From contig NZ_JAFCGY010000009.1 in NCBI RefSeq assembly GCF_016836705.1, forward strand, positions 113,547 through 177,546: DNA of 64,000 nt, written 5' to 3'. Below the pieces are notes generated by a model. That model saw nothing but the letters and a program-made list of their open reading frames with translations. It searched no databases and was not told the DNA's origin. The position numbers and the translations under genes were made by a program. Shown piece by piece: positions 26,207 to 34,478 of this stretch. Source of the stretch: Mesorhizobium caraganae. GTDB taxonomy: Bacteria > Pseudomonadota > Alphaproteobacteria > Rhizobiales > Rhizobiaceae. Numbering within the stretch: position 1 is the first letter of the stretch; each line of letters opens with the position of its first letter.

Positions 26207-27067
26207 CTACCGCTGATACTTGTCCGCCTTGCGTGTTCCCAGCAAAAGCTTGCGTTCGAGCTGTGCCCGCAGCTCGCCATAATAGGCGGTGAGGAAAGCC
26301 CGGGAATCTCCCGGCTCGATCATCATGCCGATCTTGCGCCCGATCGTTTCGGCCACGGCCTTCAGCGCGACATAGTCCTCGCGGCGCAGGACCTCTTCCA
26401 GCTTGTGCAGTTCGGCGATGCCATAGGCATCGAGCTGCGCCTGGGTGAAGCGGAAGGCACGTGCGTTCTGGCGTTGCGACAGGTCCTCGACCAGCGCCAG
26501 TTTCGGCGCCTCGACCACCCAGGTTCCGGCCAGCAGATCGCCGATGCGCATGCGGTCGCGGTTGAACAGCGGGAAGAGCGCAAACAACAGCGCCCACACC
26601 AGCCCGAAGATTGTCGACAGCGTGTCGGCGAGCCCCATCTCGCTGCGGCCGAGGATGATCGACAGCGGCAGGAAGATCTCGATCTCGCGCATCAGATTGC
26701 GGGCGATGACCTGATCGACCGACAGGCCGGCGCCGCTGCGTGACGCCACCCGGATGCCGAGCGTCCTTTTGCCGGGCGTGGCGGCGCGGCGGCCGGCCTC
26801 GAAGACGATGAAATAGGCGTTGCGCAGGAAGAAGATCAGGATGATCCAGACGATGAACAGCGGCTGCGCCCCTTCGCCGTTGAGGCCGGCCAGCCCGAAC
26901 AGCGCGACGATCGTGATCACGACGGCGGTGACGATGATGATCACAAAGTCGAGCAGGAAGGCGGCCGCGCGTGTGCCGGCATCGGCGAGCTTGATCCGGA
27001 GATCGACGCCTTCCGGCGTGATCAGCGGCCGTATCGTCGAGACGGCAGCGCGCCTAGCGGTCGCCAT
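26207..27067 (-). CDS. RDD-domain membrane protein
   Basis: The 286-residue protein has an RDD membrane domain (about 25-180). It includes LADAGTRAAAFLLDFVIIIV, with the arginine and aspartate that name the family, and TPGKRTLGIRV. A charged soluble tail of about 100 residues follows. RDD proteins are membrane proteins of uncertain role. It is the last gene of the six-gene MoxR operon and overlaps the SpoIIM-like gene by 14 nt, so it probably acts with that system. Confidence 0.85.
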   Translation of the reverse strand: MATARRAAVSTIRPLITPEGVDLRIKLADAGTRAAAFLLDFVIIIVTAVVITIVALFGLAGLNGEGAQPLFIVWIILIFFLRNAYFIVFEAGRRAATPGKRTLGIRVASRSGAGLSVDQVIARNLMREIEIFLPLSIILGRSEMGLADTLSTIFGLVWALLFALFPLFNRDRMRIGDLLAGTWVVEAPKLALVEDLSQRQNARAFRFTQAQLDAYGIAELHKLEEVLRREDYVALKAVAETIGRKIGMMIEPGDSRAFLTAYYGELRAQLERKLLLGTRKADKYQR

Positions 27068-28073
27068 GCCGCACCACCCTGAACAAATAGAAATAGCAAA
27101 GCCACAAGGTCAGCATGCCGCCGCCAATGGCATAGCGCGTCACGTCGCTGGTGATGACCTGCCTGCCGATGCCTTCGAGCAGGCCGGCACACAAAAGCAT
27201 GATCGTCACCCCAACCATAGTGGTGGCCGCCACGCGCCCGGCATCGGCCGCGGCCGTCATCCGGGTCAGTTCGCCGGGGAAGGCGATGCGCGTGCCGATG
27301 CGCATGCCGGCAGCGCCCGCCAAGGCTATTGCAAACATCTCGGTGGTGCCGTGGATGGACAGCCATCCGCCCAACTCCACGCCCAGCCCCTTGGCGACAT
27401 AGATCTGGAACATCGCGCCGAGAAGGCAGCCATTCATCAGGATCAGCAGCACGCTCGGCACCGCGAAGGCAAAGCCGAGCGCGAAGGCCAGGATCGCCAC
27501 CTGGACATTATGAGTGAACAGATAGGCGGCGAAGCCCGACAGGAAATTGCTGTCGGCGCCGTCGTAGAGCACCTGCCGCAGCACTTCGACTGAGGCGTCC
27601 GGGTTGCGCCCGCCGGCGAGACTCGGCGGAATGATGGCATCGAACCAGCCCTTGTCTTTCGCCACCAGCCAGTAGCCGGCGCCGAAGCCGACAAAGGTCA
27701 GGACGACCGACAGCGAGGTTTCGCGCCACAAATCGCGAATGGCATGCGGCCAATCATGCAGGAAGAAATCGCCGATGCGCTGCCGGAGGCTCCGACGCGC
27801 GCCATAGAGATAGAAATAGCCGCGCAGGCAGAGCGCTTCGAGATAGCCGACCAGCGCATTGTCGAGCGACGTCGCCCGCGCCACCGAGAGCGAGGACAGC
27901 GCCGAGCGGTAGAGCAGCGGCAGCGACAAAAGCTCGTCTTCCGACAGCGTACGCGGCGCGCGTTTCTCGACCCGGGCAAGCAGCGCCTCGAACGCCTTCC
28001 AGTCGGCCTCGCGTTCCGAACGGAAGCTCGCCAGCGACTGGCGCACGGCATCCTTGCCGACCAGCGCGCTCAC
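27054..28073 (-). CDS. SpoIIM-like (DUF95) membrane protein
   Basis: The 339-residue protein begins with a soluble helical segment (about 1-110, ending YLYGARRSLRQRIGDFFLHD). Several membrane helices follow, with FLSGFAAYLFTHNVQVAIL, LMNGCLLGAMFQIY and GWLSIHGTTEMFAIALAGAA, blocks shared with SpoIIM/DUF95 proteins. In spore formers SpoIIM helps membrane migration; here there is no sporulation and the role is unknown. It overlaps DUF58 by 4 nt upstream and RDD by 14 nt downstream in the operon. Confidence 0.85.
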   Translation of the reverse strand: MSALVGKDAVRQSLASFRSEREADWKAFEALLARVEKRAPRTLSEDELLSLPLLYRSALSSLSVARATSLDNALVGYLEALCLRGYFYLYGARRSLRQRIGDFFLHDWPHAIRDLWRETSLSVVLTFVGFGAGYWLVAKDKGWFDAIIPPSLAGGRNPDASVEVLRQVLYDGADSNFLSGFAAYLFTHNVQVAILAFALGFAFAVPSVLLILMNGCLLGAMFQIYVAKGLGVELGGWLSIHGTTEMFAIALAGAAGMRIGTRIAFPGELTRMTAAADAGRVAATTMVGVTIMLLCAGLLEGIGRQVITSDVTRYAIGGGMLTLWLCYFYLFRVVRHGDR

Positions 28074-29380
28074 AACAGATCCTCCTGCTTGAGCTCGAGA
28101 TAGCGCTCAACCAGCGCCGGCCCCAGCCTTTGATGGTCGGCCTCGATGACATGCGCGCCGAGCAGCCGCAGCCTGCCGATGACGACCTGTCTTTCGCGCA
28201 ACAGCCCACCGGCGACGACCGAGCGCGCTACATCCTCTGGTGTGTCCGGCGGCATGTCGGCCAGTGTCTCCAACTCGACATCCTTCATCATCATGAACAG
28301 CACCAGATGCCGTTCGGTGAGCCGGCCGACGGTGCGCAGCATCAGTTCGGCGCTGATCGGATCGACGAAATCGGTGAAGATGATCACCAGCGAACGTCGG
28401 TCGAGCCGCGCCGCAAGCGTGGTCAGCGCCAAAGTGAAATTGGTCTCTTCGGTGGAATAGTCGATCTCGGCCGCGCGCTTCTGGATCATGGCGAAGCTGG
28501 CCGAGCCGCGCACGGCGCCGCTGGAAACGCGCGGCCGCGCATCGAAGCCGAACAGGCTGATCATGTCGCCGCCCTTCAGCGCAATGAACGCCGTCAGCAA
28601 GGCGGCAGTGACGGCGCGGTCGACCTTCGGCACGCCGTCGACGGGCTCGCACATCAGCCGGCCGCTATCGATGGCCAGCACGATGTTGTTGTTCTCCTCG
28701 ATGCGGAACTCGCGCGCCAGAAGCCTGCCGTGACGGGCGCTACGCTTCCAGTCGATCATGCGCCGGCCCATGCCGGGCTGGTAGTCTTTCAGCGCCTCGA
28801 ATTCGCGGCCCTGGCCGGCGCGGCGTTGCGCATGGCCGTCTGGCAGCGACTGGCGCTGCAGAAGCGTGATCGCCTCGTCGCGGGCGCTGCGGATGTCAGG
28901 CAGCACCGCGACCTTGTTGTCCATCGGCAGGACGACCTGATTCCAGACCAGACCGAACGGCCCGCGCCAGCGCACCCACAGGCGATCGAACCTGGCCATG
29001 CCGCGCCGCAGCGCCTGGAATTTGAGGTCGAGCGATGCGCTGCCGGCCTCAGCAGTCAATGCGCCGCCGGTGCCGCCCAGCGGCTCCAGTCGCTCATCAT
29101 GGCCGAGACGCGCCTGCACCGCGCGCGGACGTCCGCTGAGCCTGGCGGTGACATTGACGGTGAACTGGCCGCCGACGCTGACTTGCGGCGGTGCATGGAT
29201 GGTGGCGTCCAGGGAAGCGCGTCCGCGCCCGGCGGCCGCGTCCACAGCCAGGAAAGCAAGCAGCACGCAGATCCACAGCAGGCCGAGATACCACAGCGAC
29301 GGCAGCGCGAGCGCGATCAGGAAGGCCGGTATTGCCCCTGCCGCACCTGCCCAGACTGCCCGGCCGCTCGGATAGATCAA
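28070..29380 (-). CDS. DUF58 / VWA-like protein partner of MoxR
   Basis: The 436-residue protein has two N-terminal membrane segments (about 8-50) and a conserved DUF58 core, MIDWKRSARHGRLLAREF (about 208-225). A von Willebrand A-like domain with IVLAIDSGRLM and VIIFTDFVDPISAELML follows. DUF58 proteins are encoded next to MoxR ATPases and are thought to act with them as chaperone-like assembly factors. Start and stop overlap its neighbours by 4 nt each (29377-29380 and 28070-28073). Confidence 0.88.
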   Translation of the reverse strand: MIYPSGRAVWAGAAGAIPAFLIALALPSLWYLGLLWICVLLAFLAVDAAAGRGRASLDATIHAPPQVSVGGQFTVNVTARLSGRPRAVQARLGHDERLEPLGGTGGALTAEAGSASLDLKFQALRRGMARFDRLWVRWRGPFGLVWNQVVLPMDNKVAVLPDIRSARDEAITLLQRQSLPDGHAQRRAGQGREFEALKDYQPGMGRRMIDWKRSARHGRLLAREFRIEENNNIVLAIDSGRLMCEPVDGVPKVDRAVTAALLTAFIALKGGDMISLFGFDARPRVSSGAVRGSASFAMIQKRAAEIDYSTEETNFTLALTTLAARLDRRSLVIIFTDFVDPISAELMLRTVGRLTERHLVLFMMMKDVELETLADMPPDTPEDVARSVVAGGLLRERQVVIGRLRLLGAHVIEADHQRLGPALVERYLELKQEDLL

Positions 29381-30333
29381 CGTGGCGCTTCCGTCTGGTC
29401 AACAAGGTCGGTGACTATCTGCTCGACCAGGCGGCCGTCGATCTGCGCCGCCGGCGAAAGGATCACGCGATGGCGCAACGCCGGCACGGCAAGTGCCTTG
29501 ACGTCGTCGGGGATGACATAGGCACGGCCGTCGAGTGCTGCCCGGGCGCGTGCGGCTCTCGCCAGCATGGCGCCGGCGCGCGGGCTGGCGCCAACCTCGA
29601 GGTCCGGGCTGGCGCGCGTCGCCCGCACCAGCCTGGCGATATAATCGACGACATCGTCGACCAGCGTGACCTCGCCGACCGTCGCCAGCGCCTTTTCCAG
29701 CGTCTTGCGGTCGGCCTGGGCGGTGATGCCGTATTGCTTGATATCGTGCGAGGCGCTGCCGCCGCCGTGGTGGATGATGATCGCCTTTTCTTCTTCAGGG
29801 CCGGGGTAGCTCACCCGGTGCTTGAACAGGAAGCGGTCAAGCTGGGCCTCGGGCAGGGGATAGACGCCCTGGTGTTCGATCGGGTTCTGCGTCGCCACCA
29901 CCATGAAATTCTGGCCGAGCGAATGGGTGGTGCCGTCGAAGGTGACGGCATGCTCCTGCATCGCCTCCAGAAGGGCGGCCTGGGTCTTTGGCGGTGTGCG
30001 GTTGATTTCGTCGGCAAGCAGCAGGTCGCAGAAGATTGGACCGTGCGTCAGCGTGAATTGCCCGGTCTGGAAATTGTAGATGTTGGAGCCGACGATGTCG
30101 CCGGGCATCAGGTCGGGAGTGAACTGGATGCGGCCATAGGCGACGCCCAGCGCCTGGGCAAAGCAGCGCGCCGTCATCGTCTTGGCTGTGCCCGGCGGTC
30201 CCTCGAGCAGAATATGCCCGCCGGCGAACAATGCCGTCAGCATCAGATCGACCGTATCGTGTTGCCCGGTGATGGCCTTGGCCACCTCTTCCCTGATCTG
30301 TGTCGCCAGGGCCTTCACATCATCGACGTTCAC
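29377..30333 (-). CDS. MoxR-family AAA+ ATPase
   Basis: The 318-residue protein has Walker A GPPGTAKT (about 45-52), Walker B LLLADEINR (about 104-112), sensor region FMVVATQNPIEHQGVYPLPE and the MoxR C-terminal lid. MoxR proteins remodel or activate partner VWA/DUF58 proteins. The GTG at 30333 follows AAGGAGG and gives the standard length; an ATG at 30357 has no comparable site. The start overlaps the DUF4350 gene by 14 nt and the end overlaps DUF58 by 4 nt. Confidence 0.92.
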   Translation of the reverse strand: MNVDDVKALATQIREEVAKAITGQHDTVDLMLTALFAGGHILLEGPPGTAKTMTARCFAQALGVAYGRIQFTPDLMPGDIVGSNIYNFQTGQFTLTHGPIFCDLLLADEINRTPPKTQAALLEAMQEHAVTFDGTTHSLGQNFMVVATQNPIEHQGVYPLPEAQLDRFLFKHRVSYPGPEEEKAIIIHHGGGSASHDIKQYGITAQADRKTLEKALATVGEVTLVDDVVDYIARLVRATRASPDLEVGASPRAGAMLARAARARAALDGRAYVIPDDVKALAVPALRHRVILSPAAQIDGRLVEQIVTDLVDQTEAPR

Positions 30334-31525
30334 CGAGCCTCCTTGCCGTCCAGTCATGCAGCTTTTCGGCTGCCTCGTGCATTTGTGTCAGGGTCTTTGC
30401 CGCGTCGGCGGCTTGCAGGCGGGTCGTGAAACCGCCGGGTTCGTCCTTATCGCGGGAATCGAGCCAGCGGTCGAGCGCTTCGCCCTGCAAACCATGCGGC
30501 GCGCCGAGCAAAGCGCCGGCGCGCACCCGCGCCAACGCGCCATAGCGGTCGCCCAGTTCCTCCAGCCGGCCAGCGCGGCGCAACAGCATCGCCGTGGTGT
30601 CGACCAGCGCGCGCTTGCCGAAGGCGATGGCGCGCTGATCGGCCCGCGGCGGCCCGAACCGGCCAAGGCCATGCAGGAACGCCAGCGCCGCCGCCGCCAG
30701 GATGGTCAGCGTCAGCGCCAGGAAAGGCGGTTCGACCAGAAGCTTGGCGAGGTCGTATTTTCGCCCGAAACCGTGCAGCGTCAGGTCGAACATCACCGCA
30801 CCCTCTTCGGACTGCAGGAACTCGATCAGCTTCAGCGCCGCCGCTGCCTTGTCGGGATCCTTGAGCGCGGCATTGTTGATCAGGTCGGGGTCGGTCAGGA
30901 TGTAGAACCGCTCGTCTTCCACCTCGGTCAGCACCGCCTTGCCTTTGCCGGCGGCAATCAGCGGGGTTTCGTCGGCCACCCATTGCAGTTGGTCGGGAAC
31001 GGTAACCGTCTGACCTGCCACATCGAGTTGCTTGACCGTGGTCTCGCCCCCGCCGAGCTTGGCCTTGGTGATGCGGCCGAGCCAGTCGTTCACCACGACG
31101 GCCGGCAGCCGCTCGATCTTCATCTCCCAGCCCTCATGCTGGAACAGCGGCAAGGTCGCCCATTTGGGCAGCACGAACAGCGTATCCATACCCTTGCGAA
31201 GCTTGATGATGTTGGCGAGCGCATCTGGATCGCTGTCGGGTGAGATGGTGACGACCAGCAGCATTTCGGTCTCAAGATCGCTGTCGGACCGCGCCATATC
31301 GGGGGCTTCGCCGGTCAGCTTCAGCCACTCCGCCAGGCCTGCATAGCCGATGCCGCTCTTAGACAGTGGCGTCGCGCCGCCGACGTTGGGCTGACGGAAG
31401 TCAGGGGCATAGGTGGACAGCAGGAAGAAGCCCGCCGCCGCGAGCAAGCTGGCAAAAATGCCCCAGAACAGCGTCCTTCGGCTGAACGGTTCCTGCTGGG
31501 CGATGTCGGCCGTCGCGGCACTCAC
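30320..31525 (-). CDS. DUF4350 membrane-anchored protein
   Basis: The 401-residue protein has one N-terminal helix (about 18-38), a periplasmic-type domain with YAGLAEWLKL, LLVVTISPDSDPDALANIIK and RFYILTDPDLINNAALKD, then a second helix near 270-295 (LALTLTILAAAALAFLHG) and a cytoplasmic tail. This matches DUF4350 proteins, which sit in MoxR-DUF58 loci. No enzymatic residues are evident. The ATG overlaps the DUF4129 stop by 4 nt. Confidence 0.8.
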   Translation of the reverse strand: MSAATADIAQQEPFSRRTLFWGIFASLLAAAGFFLLSTYAPDFRQPNVGGATPLSKSGIGYAGLAEWLKLTGEAPDMARSDSDLETEMLLVVTISPDSDPDALANIIKLRKGMDTLFVLPKWATLPLFQHEGWEMKIERLPAVVVNDWLGRITKAKLGGGETTVKQLDVAGQTVTVPDQLQWVADETPLIAAGKGKAVLTEVEDERFYILTDPDLINNAALKDPDKAAAALKLIEFLQSEEGAVMFDLTLHGFGRKYDLAKLLVEPPFLALTLTILAAAALAFLHGLGRFGPPRADQRAIAFGKRALVDTTAMLLRRAGRLEELGDRYGALARVRAGALLGAPHGLQGEALDRWLDSRDKDEPGGFTTRLQAADAAKTLTQMHEAAEKLHDWTARRLGERR

Positions 31526-32172
31526 ACCCAGGCATCCCTGAAGACGAATCGCTCATAGGCGCCGCGCGCCTCTTGCCAGCCCTCGGGGCCGACCGGCCGG
31601 CGCGCGAACAGCGCCGCCTCGACGATGCGTGCGATCTGAGTAAAGGCGCCGCGCGCCCGTGTCGGGATCGACGCCGCGCTGGCGATGTCGCGCGCGGTCA
31701 GCGACGGACGCAGGAAGTCGGGCAGGCGCCCGGCAATGTCGGCGACACTGCGGCGAAGCAAAAGATGCACCGCCTCGTCATACTCGCCGCGGGCAGCCAG
31801 CGCATCGGCTTCCGACAACAGGATCTGGGCCGCACCGACGTCGGGACGCCACGTCGCCTCAGCCTCGGTCACGCTCTTCTTGCGCCGCCACGGCAGGCGC
31901 CAGGCAACGCCTTTCACCTCGAGCAAAATCAGCAACAGGATGATCGCGGCACCTGTGATCACGGCGCCCCAGAACAGGTAGATCATGTAGGGGCCAAGCC
32001 ATTTCAGGAACTCGCCAAACGGCTTCAGCCACTCGGGGGGCTGGGGCTGCACATAGGCCGGCAGGTCGAACTGGATCGAATCGTCCGACAGCAACTGCTT
32101 GTGCAGTTTGGCCAGCCATTCGGCTTGCGCAGCGTCCGGCTGTGCGGCAGTCACCTTTTCGCCCCCATGCAA
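31522..32172 (-). CDS. DUF4129 membrane protein, first gene of the MoxR operon
   Basis: The 216-residue protein has a helix at about 58-85 (GPYMIYLFWGAVITGAAIIL). Its C-terminal DUF4129 domain includes LSEADALAARGEYDEAVHLL, LLRRSVADI and RPSLTARDI. The domain is typical of MoxR-DUF58 clusters. A GTG at 32154, with GGGGG about 7 nt upstream, could be the true start and would shorten it by six residues. It leads the operon transcribed from the 132-bp gap shared with the divergent gene at 32305. Confidence 0.8.
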   Translation of the reverse strand: MHGGEKVTAAQPDAAQAEWLAKLHKQLLSDDSIQFDLPAYVQPQPPEWLKPFGEFLKWLGPYMIYLFWGAVITGAAIILLLILLEVKGVAWRLPWRRKKSVTEAEATWRPDVGAAQILLSEADALAARGEYDEAVHLLLRRSVADIAGRLPDFLRPSLTARDIASAASIPTRARGAFTQIARIVEAALFARRPVGPEGWQEARGAYERFVFRDAWV

Positions 32173-32304
32173 CCCGCGGTTCGCGCGCCGACACTGACAA
32201 TGCAGCGCAACATTTGCAAGTGGGCTAGACGCCGCTCGCCAATCTTGGCAAATTTACTACTGCGGTCGCCGGACAATATTCGGCGATGAAACAGGGGGCG
32301 CATC

Positions 32305-33087
32305 ATGACTTCGGCAACATTTGCACGGCCTGAGAAATTTCAGGTCGGCAGGGTCCTCAACAACAGCTTCTCCGTCATCGGCCGAAATATCGTCCTGACG
32401 GTCGGATTGGCCTTTCTGTTTTCGGGCTTGCCGACGGTCTTGATGCAGTTGTGGACTGAATCGCGCATGCAAGCCATCCTGGCGGTCGATCCTGGCGCTG
32501 CGGCCGATCCCACCTTAATGTTTCGCAATTCCTGGGTCACGGTTGTCGCCATTTTCGTCAGCTCCATTTTCGCGCTGCTGCTTCAGTCGGCGCTTGTGCG
32601 GGCCACGATCGAAGACCTGAACGGCAAGCGTCCGACCTTCGGCGACAGCCTGCAGATCGCCATTCGCTTTCTGCTGCCGACCCTGGCGATAGGTTTCCTC
32701 GTTGCTTTGGGATCGGGCCTGGCCACGATCGCCTTGATCGTGCCCGGCATCATCCTGTGGCTCGGCTGGTCGGTCTCGGTGCCGGTTCTGATCCAGGAGC
32801 GGCTTGGCGTGTTCGGCTCGATGTCGCGCAGCCGCGCCCTGACCAAAGGCAGCCGCTGGTCGCTGTTCGGCCTGTTCGTGGTGCTGTTCATCATCGCCAT
32901 GGTCATCCAGGGGGCGGTTGGCGTGGTTGTCTACCTGTTTCACGGCACTGCCGCTACGATCGTGGCGGGGCTGGTGCAGAGCGTGACGTCGATGCTGCTG
33001 TCGGTGGCCGCCGCGGTCAGCTATGTCGAGCTGCGCCAGGTCAAGGAAGGCACCAGCGTCGACGAACTGGCGGAGATCTTCTCATAA
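32305..33087 (+). CDS. integral membrane protein of glycerophosphodiester-phosphodiesterase membrane-domain type
   Basis: The 260-residue protein is almost entirely hydrophobic helices after FQVGRVLNNSFSVIGRNIVL. It carries LIVPGIILWLGWSVSVPVLI and GVFGSMSRSRALTKGSRW, patterns seen in the membrane domain sometimes fused to GlpQ-type enzymes. No catalytic domain is present, so no activity can be assigned. It diverges from the MoxR operon across 132 bp, so shared regulation is possible. Confidence 0.75.
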   Translation: MTSATFARPEKFQVGRVLNNSFSVIGRNIVLTVGLAFLFSGLPTVLMQLWTESRMQAILAVDPGAAADPTLMFRNSWVTVVAIFVSSIFALLLQSALVRATIEDLNGKRPTFGDSLQIAIRFLLPTLAIGFLVALGSGLATIALIVPGIILWLGWSVSVPVLIQERLGVFGSMSRSRALTKGSRWSLFGLFVVLFIIAMVIQGAVGVVVYLFHGTAATIVAGLVQSVTSMLLSVAAAVSYVELRQVKEGTSVDELAEIFS

Positions 33088-33114
33088 GGCGACGCCGCTG
33101 CGGTCGGCTGGGCT

Positions 33115-34383
33115 TCAATGGCAGCAGCTATGCTCCGATTGCACGCTCGTTCGGCACAGGCATGACGAGGTGATCGTCACATCCGCCTTGGTCAGCGCCC
33201 CAGCAAGCTTCGCCTGCAGCCCCGGCATCTCCACGCTCTCGCCGCGCCGTTTCAGGCATTCGACCAGCCCGTGCAGCGCCCAGACATTGTCGGGATGCTG
33301 GGCGCAGCGTTGCACCCTGCCGCTCAAGCCCAGATCGTCGCGATAGACCTGCTCGGCCTCTTCAGCGTGGCCCTGGTCGAGCAGCAGGGCGGCCAGCGCA
33401 TGGCGGGGAGGGTGCATCCAGGCCCATGGCTCGGTGTAGGACAGATTGTCGTCGAGCTCGACTGCGTGGCGCAGGTGATCGTAGGCCTCGTCATGCCGGC
33501 CCTGGTGATAGGCGAGCTCGCCATCGAGAAGGGCTGCACCGACAGCCAGCGAGGCCCGTGTCGGATTGCTGAGGAAGCGCCGCTCGGCGGGAATGGCATC
33601 GACATGCCTGCGGAAGTTCTCGCGTTGGCGCTCGGCCGCAGCGAATTGCTTGAGCGTGGCATGCGCGACGCCCTTGGCGTAGTGCTGCATGGCGGCGGTT
33701 AGCACGTAGAGTTCCGGCTCCGCCACCATCGGCTCGTCGACGATCTCCTGCCAGCGGCCGAAGCGCACCTGCACATGCGCGCGCATCGCGTGATAGCCCT
33801 CGACCGTCTGTGTCAGCTTTGGCCGGTCCTGGACGGCGACCACGTCGCGCGCGACCAGGCTGCGCACCTTGTCGGCCGCCCACAGCGCCGGCTGGTATTG
33901 GCCAAGAAACATGCAGGTGAACATCATCAGATGCAAATCGTGGCAGCAGCCAAGGAGGTAGTAGGTCGTCTCACTGGCATAGGCGAGATAGAGATCGTTG
34001 GCCCGCACCGCCTTTTCGCTGGCGAGCTTCGCCTTCTCGTATTCGCCGCACAGAACGTGGATGTGGCCTGGCATGTGGTTCATGTGGCCGGCATCGGGAC
34101 ACATGGTGCCGAGCCGGTCGGCCGAGCGAATGCCGCGCTCCGGCTGCGTCGACATTTCCAGGAGATGGATGTGCAGATGCAGGATCGCCGGGTGCGGCGC
34201 AGTGCCGGCTTCGTCCGACAGCCGGATCGAACGCTCACAGACTTCCAGTGCTTCCAGCACATCCGAATTGGGCGCCGGTCTGCCAGTCTTCAAATCCCAA
34301 AGCCGCCGAACGGTGCGCATCATCAGCGCCTCGACGGTGAGCGCCATCACATCATGGTCGTCGGGAAAGTTGCGATAGACCGG
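33115..34383 (-). pseudogene. tetratricopeptide-repeat protein, 5'-truncated
   Basis: The frame encodes TPR-type helices (AGHMNHMPGHIHVLCGEYEKAK, read in parts, with HMPGHIHVLCGEYEKA; DGELAYHQGRHDEAYDHLRH; LLDQGHAEEAEQVYRDDLG). Proteins of this type usually carry a further N-terminal region of roughly 150 residues. Here recognisable coding (VYRNFPDDHDVMALT) continues upstream of any start codon until an in-frame TGA two codons before, next to the terminator of the neighbouring gene. The first usable start (GTG 34350) lies inside the conserved region. I read it as a deletion remnant; a shortened functional protein of about 411 residues is possible. Confidence 0.65.
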
Positions 34384-34430
34384 TCAGGCACAATCTGTGC
34401 CAAAATTCGTGGCGATGGCAAATGGCATTC

Positions 34431-34462
34431 GGCCGGCGCGGCTCATTCGAACCGCGCCGGCC
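34431..34462 (-). terminator. strong hairpin after the binding-protein gene
   Basis: A perfect 11-bp stem, GGCCGGCGCGG (34431-34441) with CCGCGCCGGCC (34452-34462), encloses a 10-nt loop. It starts 17 nt past the stop of the minus-strand substrate-binding protein. There is no clear T-run after it, so it may act as a processing or stabilising stem. Confidence 0.55.
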
Positions 34463-34478
34463 CAAGAGTCCCGGAGGA

